A stretch of DNA of 8,925 bases from Burkholderiaceae bacterium. GTDB taxonomy: Bacteria; Pseudomonadota; Gammaproteobacteria; Burkholderiales; Burkholderiaceae_C. This document shows positions 1 to 5,599 of this stretch, piece by piece (positions within the stretch are counted from its first letter, which is position 1; each line of letters opens with the position of its first letter). A model generated the notes under the pieces. That model ran no database searches, was not told where the DNA came from, and saw nothing but the letters and a program-made list of their open reading frames with translations. A program made the position numbers and the translations under genes. The DNA lies in NCBI GenBank assembly GCA_025458585.1, contig JALOSD010000152.1, positions 1 to 8,925 of the forward strand. The letters are read 5' to 3'.

Positions 1-12
1 CCCCGGGGGGAG

Positions 13-37
13 GCGACCGCAGGTCGCTTCGGGGGGG
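13..37 (-). repeat. Post-stop C-run plus hairpin element, copy A
   Basis: Read on the minus strand, this begins 7 nt after the stop codon of the binding-protein gene. It has a run of seven C (37-31), then GAAGCG, and a perfect 6-bp stem GCGACC / GGTCGC around a TGC loop (27-13), followed by another C-rich run. The same layout follows two other stop codons in this window (copies B and C). Compared with copy B, copy A has one additional A on one arm and the matching T on the other, so pairing is kept. No U-tract follows, so it is not a canonical intrinsic terminator. It may be a 3'-end-protecting hairpin, a weak terminator or a REP-like repeat. Confidence 0.5.
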
Positions 38-44
38 TCGCATC

Positions 45-955
45 TCACGGCATGACCTTCAGGTCCTTCACGAACTGCGTCGTGTAGGTCTTCTTCAGGT
101 CGACCTTGGCCGGGTCGATCAGCTTCATCTCGACGAGCATGTCGTACGTCTTCTTCATGCGCTCGTCGGTGATCACGCCCACGCCCATCTTGCCCGCGTC
201 GCCGCCGAACACCATGCCGGTCTCGTTGAGCAGCTTGATGCCGTGGGCGATCTTCGCGTCGGTCATGTTCGGGTTGTCCTTCTTGATCAGCGCGTTGGCC
301 GGCGAGGGATCGCCCTTGAGGTAGCTCTTCCAGCCCTCCATGCTCGCCTTGACGAGCCGTGGTCCGACAGCAGGAACACGTTGGGCTTGAACTTGGCCTC
401 CTGCTCGATCGCGAACGGTTCGCTCGACAGATACCCCTGCTGCACGACGTTCTTGTCGGCGATGAACGGCTGGATGTTGAACGTGTACGGGCGCACCTGC
501 GAGTCCGACAGGCCGTAGGTGGTCTTCAGCCAGGGCCAGTACGTCGTGTTGGCGGCGCTCGAGATGAGGATCGTCTTGCCCTTGAGGTCCTCCATCTTGT
601 TGACGACGCCGGGGTGGCCGATCAGCACCTGCGGGTCCTTCTGGAACGACGCGGCGACGGTGACGGCCTGGATGCCCTGCTCCCAGCCCTTCATCGTCTG
701 CACGTCGTAGCCCATCACGCAGTCGGTCTGGCCGGCGGCGAGCAGCTGCATGATGTTGACCTGCGGCCCGCCCATGCGGATCGTGACGTCGAGACCGGCG
801 TTCTTGTACAGGCCGGTGGCGAGCGCCTGGTAGAACCCGCCGTGCTCGGCCTGCGCGTACCAGTTGGTCGTGTAGGTGAACTTCTCCTGCGCCTGGGCGC
901 CGGCGGCGCCGGCGACGACGGACAGCACGAGCACTCGGAGGGTGGACAGTTTCAT
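45..955 (-). pseudogene. ABC transporter substrate-binding protein, NMT1/THI5-like family, internally deleted and frameshifted
   Basis: This resembles the periplasmic binding component of an ABC importer of the NMT1/THI5-like family, whose members bind thiamine or pyrimidine precursors, nitrate or sulfonates; the ligand cannot be read from the sequence. The start is the ATG at 955, with GGAG 5 nt upstream on the minus strand. A signal peptide follows (MKLSTLRV..., AQA cleavage near residue 22). Then come family-like stretches such as NWYAQAEHGGFYQA, MGGPQVNIMQLLAAGQTDC and the ISSAANTTYWPWLK region. The reading frame is good to residue 200 (...FLLSDHG, ending at 356). The rest, LVKASMEGWKSYLKGD... 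to the stop at 45-47, lies in a different frame. Members usually have about 27 residues between these blocks (a YPPYG-type segment), so roughly 80 bp appear missing. As read, the first frame would run on to a stop at 287. No partner permease or ATPase is present. It could be a true pseudogene or a consensus error. Confidence 0.75.
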
Positions 956-1111
956 CGCAACTCCATGACGTGGGTAGGGAATGACCGCGTGCCGCGCGGC
1001 ATCCGCAGCAAAGTGCAAGCAGCGTGCCATCCGCCGGGCTGGAGCCTTTGCCAAGCGTTCCCTGTTCCGGTGCGCCGCGACGCCGCGGCGCGCAACTTCA
1101 GGGCGGCGCCC

Positions 1112-1141
1112 CCGGCCGGCGCCGGCCGGCGCCGGCCGGCG
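1112..1141. repeat. Three perfect tandem copies of CCGGCCGGCG
   Basis: Three exact, uninterrupted 10-bp units lie at 1112-1121, 1122-1131 and 1132-1141. Each is nearly self-complementary (it contains CCGGCCGG), so the block can form several alternative hairpins or cruciforms. It lies about 150 bp from the sequenced gene start on the minus strand and about 175 bp upstream of aapJ. Ten base pairs is close to one helical turn, so identical faces would be aligned. The block could also simply be slippage-prone GC-rich DNA. Confidence 0.9.
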
Positions 1142-1193
1142 ACGCAGCGCACGAGGGCCCGAAGACCGTTGCGCACGACGGAGCGCCTCGGGT

Positions 1194-1209
1194 TGTCACG
1201 GATGTTGCT
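1194..1209 (+). promoter_or_regulatory. Candidate sigma-54 (-24/-12) promoter for the aap operon
   Basis: The sequence TGTCACG-GATG-TTGCT matches the sigma-54 consensus TGGCACG-N4-TTGCW at the correct spacing. The one mismatch falls in the highly conserved -24 GG, which reads GT here. It lies about 105 bp upstream of the aapJ ATG. Amino-acid importers of this type are often nitrogen-regulated through NtrC and sigma-54, so the location makes sense. The mismatch at a key base, and the high chance of such matches in GC-rich DNA, keep confidence low. Confidence 0.3.
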
Positions 1210-1245
1210 AGCGCTTGGCTGAGCCACAGTCACGCCGCTGATCTT

Positions 1246-1262
1246 CGCACCGTTTTCGTGCG
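1246..1262. promoter_or_regulatory. Inverted repeat CGCAC-N7-GTGCG, NtrC-like dyad
   Basis: The arms CGCAC (1246-1250) and GTGCG (1258-1262) flank a T-rich 7-nt centre. NtrC sites are commonly described as GCACC-N5-GGTGC; this one matches nine of those ten positions (the right arm reads CGTGC). It lies downstream of the sigma-54-like motif, which is unusual for an NtrC activator site. It could equally be an operator for another regulator or an RNA hairpin in the leader. Confidence 0.3.
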
Positions 1263-1274
1263 GCGATGCATCGC
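1263..1274. promoter_or_regulatory. Perfect 12-bp palindrome GCGATGCATCGC in the aapJ leader
   Basis: This perfect palindrome sits immediately after the CGCAC/GTGCG dyad and about 40 bp before the aapJ start. It could be a dimeric-regulator operator. Short palindromes are common, so function is only a suggestion. Confidence 0.25.
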
Positions 1275-1276
1275 GC

Positions 1277-1291
1277 GGGGCCGTCGGCCCC
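1277..1291. promoter_or_regulatory. Leader hairpin GGGGCC-GTC-GGCCCC before aapJ
   Basis: A perfect 6-bp all-GC stem with a 3-nt loop lies 23 nt before the aapJ ATG and 14 nt before its ribosome site. In RNA it should be very stable. It could protect the 5' end or influence translation of aapJ; there is no T-run, so it is not a classical attenuator. Confidence 0.4.
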
Positions 1292-1305
1292 GGTCCCCCA
1301 TCCAC

Positions 1306-1310
1306 AGGAG
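1306..1310 (+). promoter_or_regulatory. aapJ ribosome binding site AGGAG
   Basis: AGGAG lies 4 nt before the ATG at 1315 and 10 nt before a second in-frame ATG at 1321. Either could be used; both give a normal signal peptide, differing by two residues. It is the only clear Shine-Dalgarno in the aap operon. Confidence 0.7.
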
Positions 1311-1314
1311 TCTC

Positions 1315-2358
1315 ATGTCCATGGTCAAGCGTGCCCACCGTCTGATTGCCGTCGGCCTTGCCGCCGCCGGCCTGCTGTCCACCGCCCCGGCGTTCGCCGG
1401 CAAGGACCTCGACGCGATCAAGCAGCGCGGCACCCTGGTCTGCGGCGTGAACACCGGCCTCGCCGGCTTCTCGATGGCCGACAGCCAGGGCCGCTGGAGC
1501 GGCCTCGACGTCGACTACTGCCGCGCGCTCGCCGCCGCGATCCTCGGCGACGGCAACAAGGTGCGCTACTCGCCGTTGACCGCGCAGCAGCGTTTCACCG
1601 CGCTGCAGTCGGGCGAGATCGACGTGCTGTCGCGCAACACCACGTGGACGCTGACGCGCGACGCGTCGCTGGGCATGCACTTCGTCGGCGTCACGTTCTA
1701 CGACGGCCAGGGTTTCATGGTGCCGAAGAGCCTGAACGTCAAGAGCGCGAAGCAGCTCAAGGGGGCGACGGTGTGCGTGCAGTCGGGCACGACGACCGAG
1801 CTCAACCTGACCGACTACTCGCGCGCGAACAACCTGCAGATCAAGCCGGTCGTGTTCGAGAAACTCGAGGCAGCGACCGGGGCCTACTTCTCGGGCCGCT
1901 GCCAGGCCTACACGACCGACGCTTCGGGCTTGGCGTCGACCCGCAGCAAGGAGGCGCAGAAGCCCGAGGACCACGTGATCCTGCCCGAGCTGATCAGCAA
2001 GGAGCCGCTTGGCCCGTCGATCCGCCGCGGTGACGACGACCTGTTCGCCATCGCCAAGTGGACACTCAACGCGCTGCTCGAGGCCGAGGAGTACGGCATC
2101 ACGCAGGCCAACATCGACCAGATGAAGAAGGACAGCAAGAACCCGGGCGTGATGCGCCTGCTCGGCGCCGGCACCGAGGACACCGGCAAGCCGCTCGGCC
2201 TCGACAAGGAGTGGGCGTACCGCGCGATCAAGACGGTGGGCAACTACGGCGAGATCTTCGAGCGCCACGTCGGCGAGAAGACGCCGATCGGCCTGCCCCG
2301 TGGCAGCAACGACCTGTGGAGCAACGGCGGCCTGATGTACGCGCCGCCGGTGCGCTGA
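1315..2358 (+). CDS. aapJ: General L-amino-acid ABC transporter, periplasmic binding protein
   Basis: A 347-residue periplasmic binding protein of the AapJ group in the polar amino acid uptake family. It captures amino acids and delivers them to the AapQ/AapM/AapP complex. A signal peptide ends at about residue 28 (AFA cleavage, then GKDLDAIKQRG). The typical SBP_bac_3 pattern follows: GVNTGLAGFSMAD near the start of the mature protein, then the block containing LDVDYCRALAAAILGD, then SGEIDVLSRNTTWTLTRD, and CVQSGTTTELNL opening the second lobe. Towards the C-terminus are EPLGPSIRRGDDD, AEEYGITQANIDQMK and GNYGEIFERHVG, ending GGLMYAPPVR, as expected for the group. Length is close to the family norm (about 340) and I see no gaps. 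It is the first gene of the operon and has the strongest ribosome site. General L-amino-acid specificity is inferred from family resemblance. Confidence 0.92.
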   Translation: MSMVKRAHRLIAVGLAAAGLLSTAPAFAGKDLDAIKQRGTLVCGVNTGLAGFSMADSQGRWSGLDVDYCRALAAAILGDGNKVRYSPLTAQQRFTALQSGEIDVLSRNTTWTLTRDASLGMHFVGVTFYDGQGFMVPKSLNVKSAKQLKGATVCVQSGTTTELNLTDYSRANNLQIKPVVFEKLEAATGAYFSGRCQAYTTDASGLASTRSKEAQKPEDHVILPELISKEPLGPSIRRGDDDLFAIAKWTLNALLEAEEYGITQANIDQMKKDSKNPGVMRLLGAGTEDTGKPLGLDKEWAYRAIKTVGNYGEIFERHVGEKTPIGLPRGSNDLWSNGGLMYAPPVR

Positions 2359-2379
2359 GCGTCGCCGCCCGAGCCGCGC

Positions 2380-3558
2380 TTGAGCGAACGCGTTCCGAAG
2401 AAGAAGACGACCTGGAGCTGGCGCAGCCGCGCCGCGCGCGGCATCGTCTACCAGGTCGTCGCGCTGCTGCTGGTCGGCGGCTTCGTCTGGTTCCTCGCGC
2501 ACAACACGCAGGAGAACATGCGTGTGCGCGGCATCCAGAGCGGCTTCGACTTCCTCGGCCAGGCCGCCGGCTTCGACATCGGCGAGACGCTGATCGCGTA
2601 CGACCCCAGCCAGTCGTACGGCCGCGCGCTGTGGGTCGGCGTGCTGAACACGCTGCGCGTCGCGGTGATCGGCATCGTGCTGACGACGATCGTCGGCGTG
2701 CTCGTCGGCGTCGGCCGCTTCTCGCGCAACGCGCTCGTGCGCGGCCTGTGCTACGGCTACGTCGAGCTGTTCCGCAACGTGCCGGTACTGCTGCAGCTGC
2801 TGATGTGGTACCTCTTCTTCGTCGAGGTCCTGCCGCCGCCGCAGGCGGCGTGGAACGCCGGCGACCTGATCTACCTCAGCAAGGGCGGCTTCTCGTTCCC
2901 GGTGCCGGTGTGGGAGGCCGGGCACGCGTGGATGGCGCTCGGCGCGCTCGTCGGCGTCGTCGCCGGCGTGGCCTACCGGCGCTGGGCGCAGCGCCAGTTC
3001 GAGCTCACGGGCATCGACCGCAACCGCTGGGTGCTGCCGCTGGCTGCCGTCGTCGTGCTCGCGGCGCTGGGCTGGCTGCTCGGCGGCGGCCCGCGCCAGT
3101 GGAGCGTGCCCGAGCAGCTCGCGTTCATGGTCGACGGCGGTGCGAGCGCGACGCCCGAGTTCCTCGCCGTGCTGATCGGGCTCGTGACCTACACCGGCGC
3201 CTTCGTCGCCGAGGTCGTGCGCGGCGGCATCCAGTCGGTCAGCCACGGCCAGACCGAGGCGGCGAGCGCGCTCGGCCTGACGCGGCGGCAGCAGATGCGC
3301 CTCGTGATCCTGCCGCAGGCGCTGCGCGTGATCATCCCGCCGCTGACCAACCAGTACCTGAACCTGACGAAGAACTCGTCGCTCGCGGTGGCGGTGGGCT
3401 ACCCCGACGTGGTCTCCGTCGCGAACACGACGCTGAACCAGAGCGGGCGCGCGGTCGAGTGCATCGCGATCATCATGCTCGTGTACCTGACGACCTCGCT
3501 CGGCACGTCGGCGCTGATGAACTGGTACAACAAGCGCGTCGCCATCAAGGAAAGATGA
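2380..3558 (+). CDS. aapQ: General L-amino-acid ABC transporter, permease (TTG start)
   Basis: A 392-residue inner-membrane permease of the AapQ/HisM type, which pairs with AapM to form the transport channel. Features in order: an N-terminal membrane helix at about residues 21-40, the AapQ-typical periplasmic segment (NTQENMRVRGIQSGFDFLGQ), and permease helices from about residue 85. YVELFRNVPVLLQLLMWY is followed by an insert with further helices (about 175-250), and the EAA loop that contacts the ATPase is at about 290-320 (EAASALGLTRRQQMRLVILP). It ends NWYNKRVAIKER. The start is TTG at 2380, 21 nt after the aapJ stop. The aapJ stop is in the same frame and no ATG or GTG occurs before it; the next ATG (about residue 47) would remove the first helix. 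No Shine-Dalgarno is visible, so translation may depend on coupling to aapJ. The gene appears complete. Confidence 0.92.
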   Translation: MSERVPKKKTTWSWRSRAARGIVYQVVALLLVGGFVWFLAHNTQENMRVRGIQSGFDFLGQAAGFDIGETLIAYDPSQSYGRALWVGVLNTLRVAVIGIVLTTIVGVLVGVGRFSRNALVRGLCYGYVELFRNVPVLLQLLMWYLFFVEVLPPPQAAWNAGDLIYLSKGGFSFPVPVWEAGHAWMALGALVGVVAGVAYRRWAQRQFELTGIDRNRWVLPLAAVVVLAALGWLLGGGPRQWSVPEQLAFMVDGGASATPEFLAVLIGLVTYTGAFVAEVVRGGIQSVSHGQTEAASALGLTRRQQMRLVILPQALRVIIPPLTNQYLNLTKNSSLAVAVGYPDVVSVANTTLNQSGRAVECIAIIMLVYLTTSLGTSALMNWYNKRVAIKER

Positions 3559-3564
3559 TGACGA

Positions 3565-3643
3565 CCCCCAAGCTTGCGCCTGCGGCGCTTCGCCATCCCC
3601 CGAGGGGGCTCAGCCGCCTTGGGGCGGCCCTGCGGCGGCTGGG
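3565..3643 (+). repeat. GC-rich intergenic repeat with three hairpins (includes copy C)
   Basis: This begins 6 nt after the aapQ stop and fills almost all of the gap to aapM. It holds CCCCC (3565-3569), the stem GCGCC-TGC-GGCGC (3576-3588), a C5/G5 inverted repeat (3597-3608), and GCCGCC-TTGG-GGCGGC (3613-3628). An alternative larger stem is CAGCCGCC / GGCGGCTG (3611-3618 with 3634-3641). The first part matches the layout of copies A and B. From memory, similar CCCCGAGGGGG / GCCGCC blocks are scattered between genes in Comamonadaceae-type genomes, so this is probably a dispersed non-coding repeat inserted within the operon. It may lower or segment the transcript between the two permease genes. 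Confidence 0.65.
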
Positions 3644-3650
3644 CTGAACC

Positions 3651-4757
3651 GTGGCCGACGGCTTCACCCCCATCACCCCGCGCCCGGCGCCGGTGCGCAC
3701 CGAGGGCGTCGTGCCGTGGATCCGGCGCAACCTGTTCGGCGACTGGAAGAGCGCGACGACGACGGTGGTGCTGCTCGGACTGGCGGTGTATTGGCTGCCC
3801 GGCATCGCGCAGTGGGGTGTCGTGCAGGCCGTGTTCGGCGCCGACGCCGACGCCTGCCAGGCCGCGCGCGGCAGCGGCGCGTGCTGGGGCGTGATCACCG
3901 AGAAGTGGCGCCTGATCGTCTTCGGACGTTACCCGTTCGAGGAGCAGTGGCGGCCCGAGGTGGCGACGACGCTGATGGTCGCGGCGCTGATGGCCAGCTG
4001 CGTGCGCTGGTTCTGGAAACCGTGGCTGCTGGTGGCGCTTTGGGTCGTCGTGCTCGCCGCGTTCTTCGCTCTGATGGGCGGCGGCGTGTTCGGCCTCACG
4101 CCGGTGCGCACCGACCTGTGGGGCGGGCTGCCGCTGACGGTGATGCTCGCCACGCTGTCGATCTTCCTCGCCTTCCCGCTGTCGATCCTGGTGGCGCTCG
4201 GCCGGCGCAGCGACCTGCCGGCGATCCGCACCGTGTGCGTGATCTACATCGAGCTGATCCGCGGCGTGCCGCTGATCAGCGTGCTGTTCATGGCGAGCTT
4301 CATGTTCCCGCTGTTCATGCCGCAGGGCACGACGATCGACGTGCTGGTGCGCGTGCTGATCGGCATCACGCTGTTCGCCGCCGCCTACATGGCCGAGATC
4401 GTGCGCGGCGGCCTGCAGTCGATCCCGAAGGGCCAGCTCGAGGCCGCGGCGACGCTGGGCCTGACCTACTGGCAGACGCAGCGCAAGATCGTGCTGCCGC
4501 AGGCGCTTGCCGCCGTCGTGCCGAGCATGATGAACAACTTCATCAGCATCTTCAAGGACACGTCGCTCGTCACCATCGTCTCCCTGTACGAGCTGACCGG
4601 CGCGCTCGGCCTGGCGCTGAACTCGGACGTCAACTGGCGCCCGTTCAAGATCGAGGGCTACCTCTTCATCACCGCGATCTACTTCGCGTTCTGCTTCGCG
4701 ATGTCGCGCTACAGCCTGTGGGTCGAGAAGCAGGTCAGCGTCAGTCGCGTGCGCTGA
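3651..4757 (+). CDS. aapM: General L-amino-acid ABC transporter, permease (GTG start)
   Basis: A 368-residue inner-membrane permease of the AapM type, partner of AapQ. The N-terminus has the family-like IRRNLFGDWKSATTTVVLL segment running into the first membrane helix at about residue 38-55. A soluble loop with two cysteines follows (about 66-80), then a set of helices, then the permease core after LWGGLPLTVMLATL. IELIRGVPLISVLFMAS and AAYMAEIVRGGLQSIPKG follow, with the EAA loop at about 263-295 (EAAATLGLTYWQTQRKIVLP) and FKDTSLVTIVSLYELTGA. It ends with a helix and a basic tail (VEKQVSVSRVR). The start is GTG at 3651: an in-frame stop lies 6 nt upstream and no usable ATG is near. No Shine-Dalgarno is seen, because the preceding bases belong to the GC-rich repeat. 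The gene appears complete. Confidence 0.92.
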   Translation: MADGFTPITPRPAPVRTEGVVPWIRRNLFGDWKSATTTVVLLGLAVYWLPGIAQWGVVQAVFGADADACQAARGSGACWGVITEKWRLIVFGRYPFEEQWRPEVATTLMVAALMASCVRWFWKPWLLVALWVVVLAAFFALMGGGVFGLTPVRTDLWGGLPLTVMLATLSIFLAFPLSILVALGRRSDLPAIRTVCVIYIELIRGVPLISVLFMASFMFPLFMPQGTTIDVLVRVLIGITLFAAAYMAEIVRGGLQSIPKGQLEAAATLGLTYWQTQRKIVLPQALAAVVPSMMNNFISIFKDTSLVTIVSLYELTGALGLALNSDVNWRPFKIEGYLFITAIYFAFCFAMSRYSLWVEKQVSVSRVR

Positions 4758-4783
4758 ACCGGCCGAGACGGAAAATCCCACCC

Positions 4784-5448
4784 ATGCCCGAACCCATCAT
4801 CCGCGCATCGTGATCTGCGGGCCGTCGGGCTCGGGGAAGTCGACGCTGATCCGCTGCATCAACGCGCTCGAGGAGTACCAGGAGGGCCGCATCGCGGTCG
4901 ACGGCGTCGAGCTGACCGACGACGTGAAGGCGGTCGAGCAGGTGCGGCGCAAGGTCGGCATGGTGTTCCAGCAGTTCAACCTGTTCCCGCACCTGACGGT
5001 GCTCGAGAACCTGACGCTGGCGCCAATGTGGGTGGGTCACCTGCCGAAGAAGGAGGCCGAGGATCGCGCGATGCAGCAACTGCAGCGCGTGCGCATCGCC
5101 GAGCAGGCGCAGAAGTACCCGCTGCAGCTGTCGGGCGGTCAGCAGCAGCGCGTGGCAATCGCGCGCGCGCTGTGCCTGACGCCGAAGATCATGCTCTTCG
5201 ACGAGCCCACCTCGGCGCTCGACCCCGAGATGATCAAGGAAGTGCTCGACGTGATGATCGAGCTCGCCGGCCAGGGCATGACGATGCTGTGCGTCACGCA
5301 CGAGATGGGCTTCGCGAAGGCCGTGGCCGACCGCGTGATCTTCATGGACCAGGGCCAGATCGTCGAGCAGAACACGCCGCACGAGTTCTTCACCCACCCG
5401 AAGAGCGAGCGCACGCGCGACTTCCTCGACAAGATCATCGGACACTAG
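4784..5448 (+). CDS. aapP: General L-amino-acid ABC transporter, ATP-binding protein, missing an N-terminal segment with a frame change
   Basis: The ATPase of the amino-acid importer, closest to AapP/GlnQ. The natural start is probably ATG at 4784 (26 nt after aapM), reading MPEPIIR before a stop at 4811-4813. The rest is in another frame from 4804: RIVICGPSGSGKST (Walker A), Q-loop FQQFNLFPHL, signature LSGGQQQRVAIARAL, Walker B with D-loop (IMLFDEPTSALD), H-loop CVTHEMGF, and the end DFLDKIIGH. Between MPEPIIR and RIVICGPSG, relatives carry about 25 residues, including the KWYG A-loop aromatic that stacks on adenine and the first strands (VL...I.L.V..GE). Roughly 75 bp are therefore missing, with a frame change. 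A GTG at 4810 could start a 212-residue truncated protein with Walker A at its very start, unlikely to be functional. The identity is secure; the break may be real or a consensus error. Confidence 0.88.
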
Positions 5449-5457
5449 ATCGGCCCA

Positions 5458-5478
5458 CCCCCGAAGCGCCTTCGGCGC
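5458..5478 (+). repeat. Post-stop C-run plus hairpin element, copy B
   Basis: This begins 9 nt after the aapP stop: CCCCC (5458-5462), GAAGCG, and the stem GCGCC-TTC-GGCGC (5466-5478). An alternative stem is CCGAAG / CTTCGG (5461-5466 with 5470-5475). It aligns with copy A as CGAAGCG-CCT.CGG-CGCCTCC. Copy A has one additional A before CCT and one additional T after CGG, which preserves pairing. Confidence 0.55.
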
Positions 5479-5484
5479 CTCCGC

Positions 5485-5531
5485 GGCCTGCAAGGCCCGC
5501 CGGCGGACCGGCAAAGCCGGATCCGCGGCGG
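5485..5531. terminator. Two stacked GC hairpins in the aapP/ftsZ convergent gap
   Basis: The first is GGCCT-GCA-AGGCC (5485-5497). The second is a long imperfect stem: CCGCC (5497-5501), GCGGA and CCGGC (5503-5512), an AAA loop, then GCCGG, TCCGC and GGCGG (5516-5531). Single unpaired G and A are at 5502 and 5521, giving about 15 base pairs. Lying between convergent genes, this probably stops or stabilises transcripts from the aap side. No U-tract follows on either strand, so canonical intrinsic termination is not shown. Confidence 0.5.
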
Positions 5532-5559
5532 TCGCTTGACGGGTTGCGGCTCCTGCTCG

Positions 5560-5587
5560 GGGGCGGCGCAGACAACTGGGCCGCCCC
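5560..5587 (-). terminator. Hairpin after ftsZ
   Basis: A perfect 8-bp stem GGGGCGGC / GCCGCCCC (5560-5567 with 5580-5587) has a 12-nt loop and starts 12 nt after the ftsZ stop in the direction of transcription. It is a plausible 3'-end hairpin for the dcw transcript. It lacks a U-tract, so Rho-dependent ending or processing is possible. Confidence 0.5.
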
Positions 5588-5599
5588 GCGCCGCGCGCG

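Larger units (their letters stand above)
956..1314. other. Divergent intergenic region between the binding-protein gene and aapJ
   Basis: This 359-bp gap separates two outward-facing transcription units. I see no convincing coding sequence: the open frames crossing it are GC-driven extensions of the flanking genes. It holds the GGAG ribosome site of the minus-strand gene (961-964), a 12-bp perfect palindrome TGCCGCGCGGCA (990-1001), a triplicated 10-mer, a sigma-54-like motif, a GCAC-N7-GTGC dyad and further palindromes close to aapJ, listed separately. No convincing sigma-70 -35/-10 pair was found for either direction. Confidence 0.7.

Noticed and set aside
952..3246. Minus-strand open frame of 764 codons opposite aapJ and aapQ
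   Set aside because: It is dominated by R, A, H, D, E and V in the pattern given by the antisense of GC-rich genes. It has no recognisable domain and lies opposite two clearly conserved proteins.
3574..3894. A small protein encoded within the repeat between aapQ and aapM
   Set aside because: Its N-terminal part translates the hairpin repeat and the rest overlaps aapM in another frame. There is no ribosome site or recognisable domain.
4784..4813. MPEPIIRAS as a leader or attenuator peptide before aapP
   Set aside because: MPEPIIR is the normal start of this ATPase type, and the following sequence resumes mid-domain. A broken gene explains it better than a regulatory peptide.
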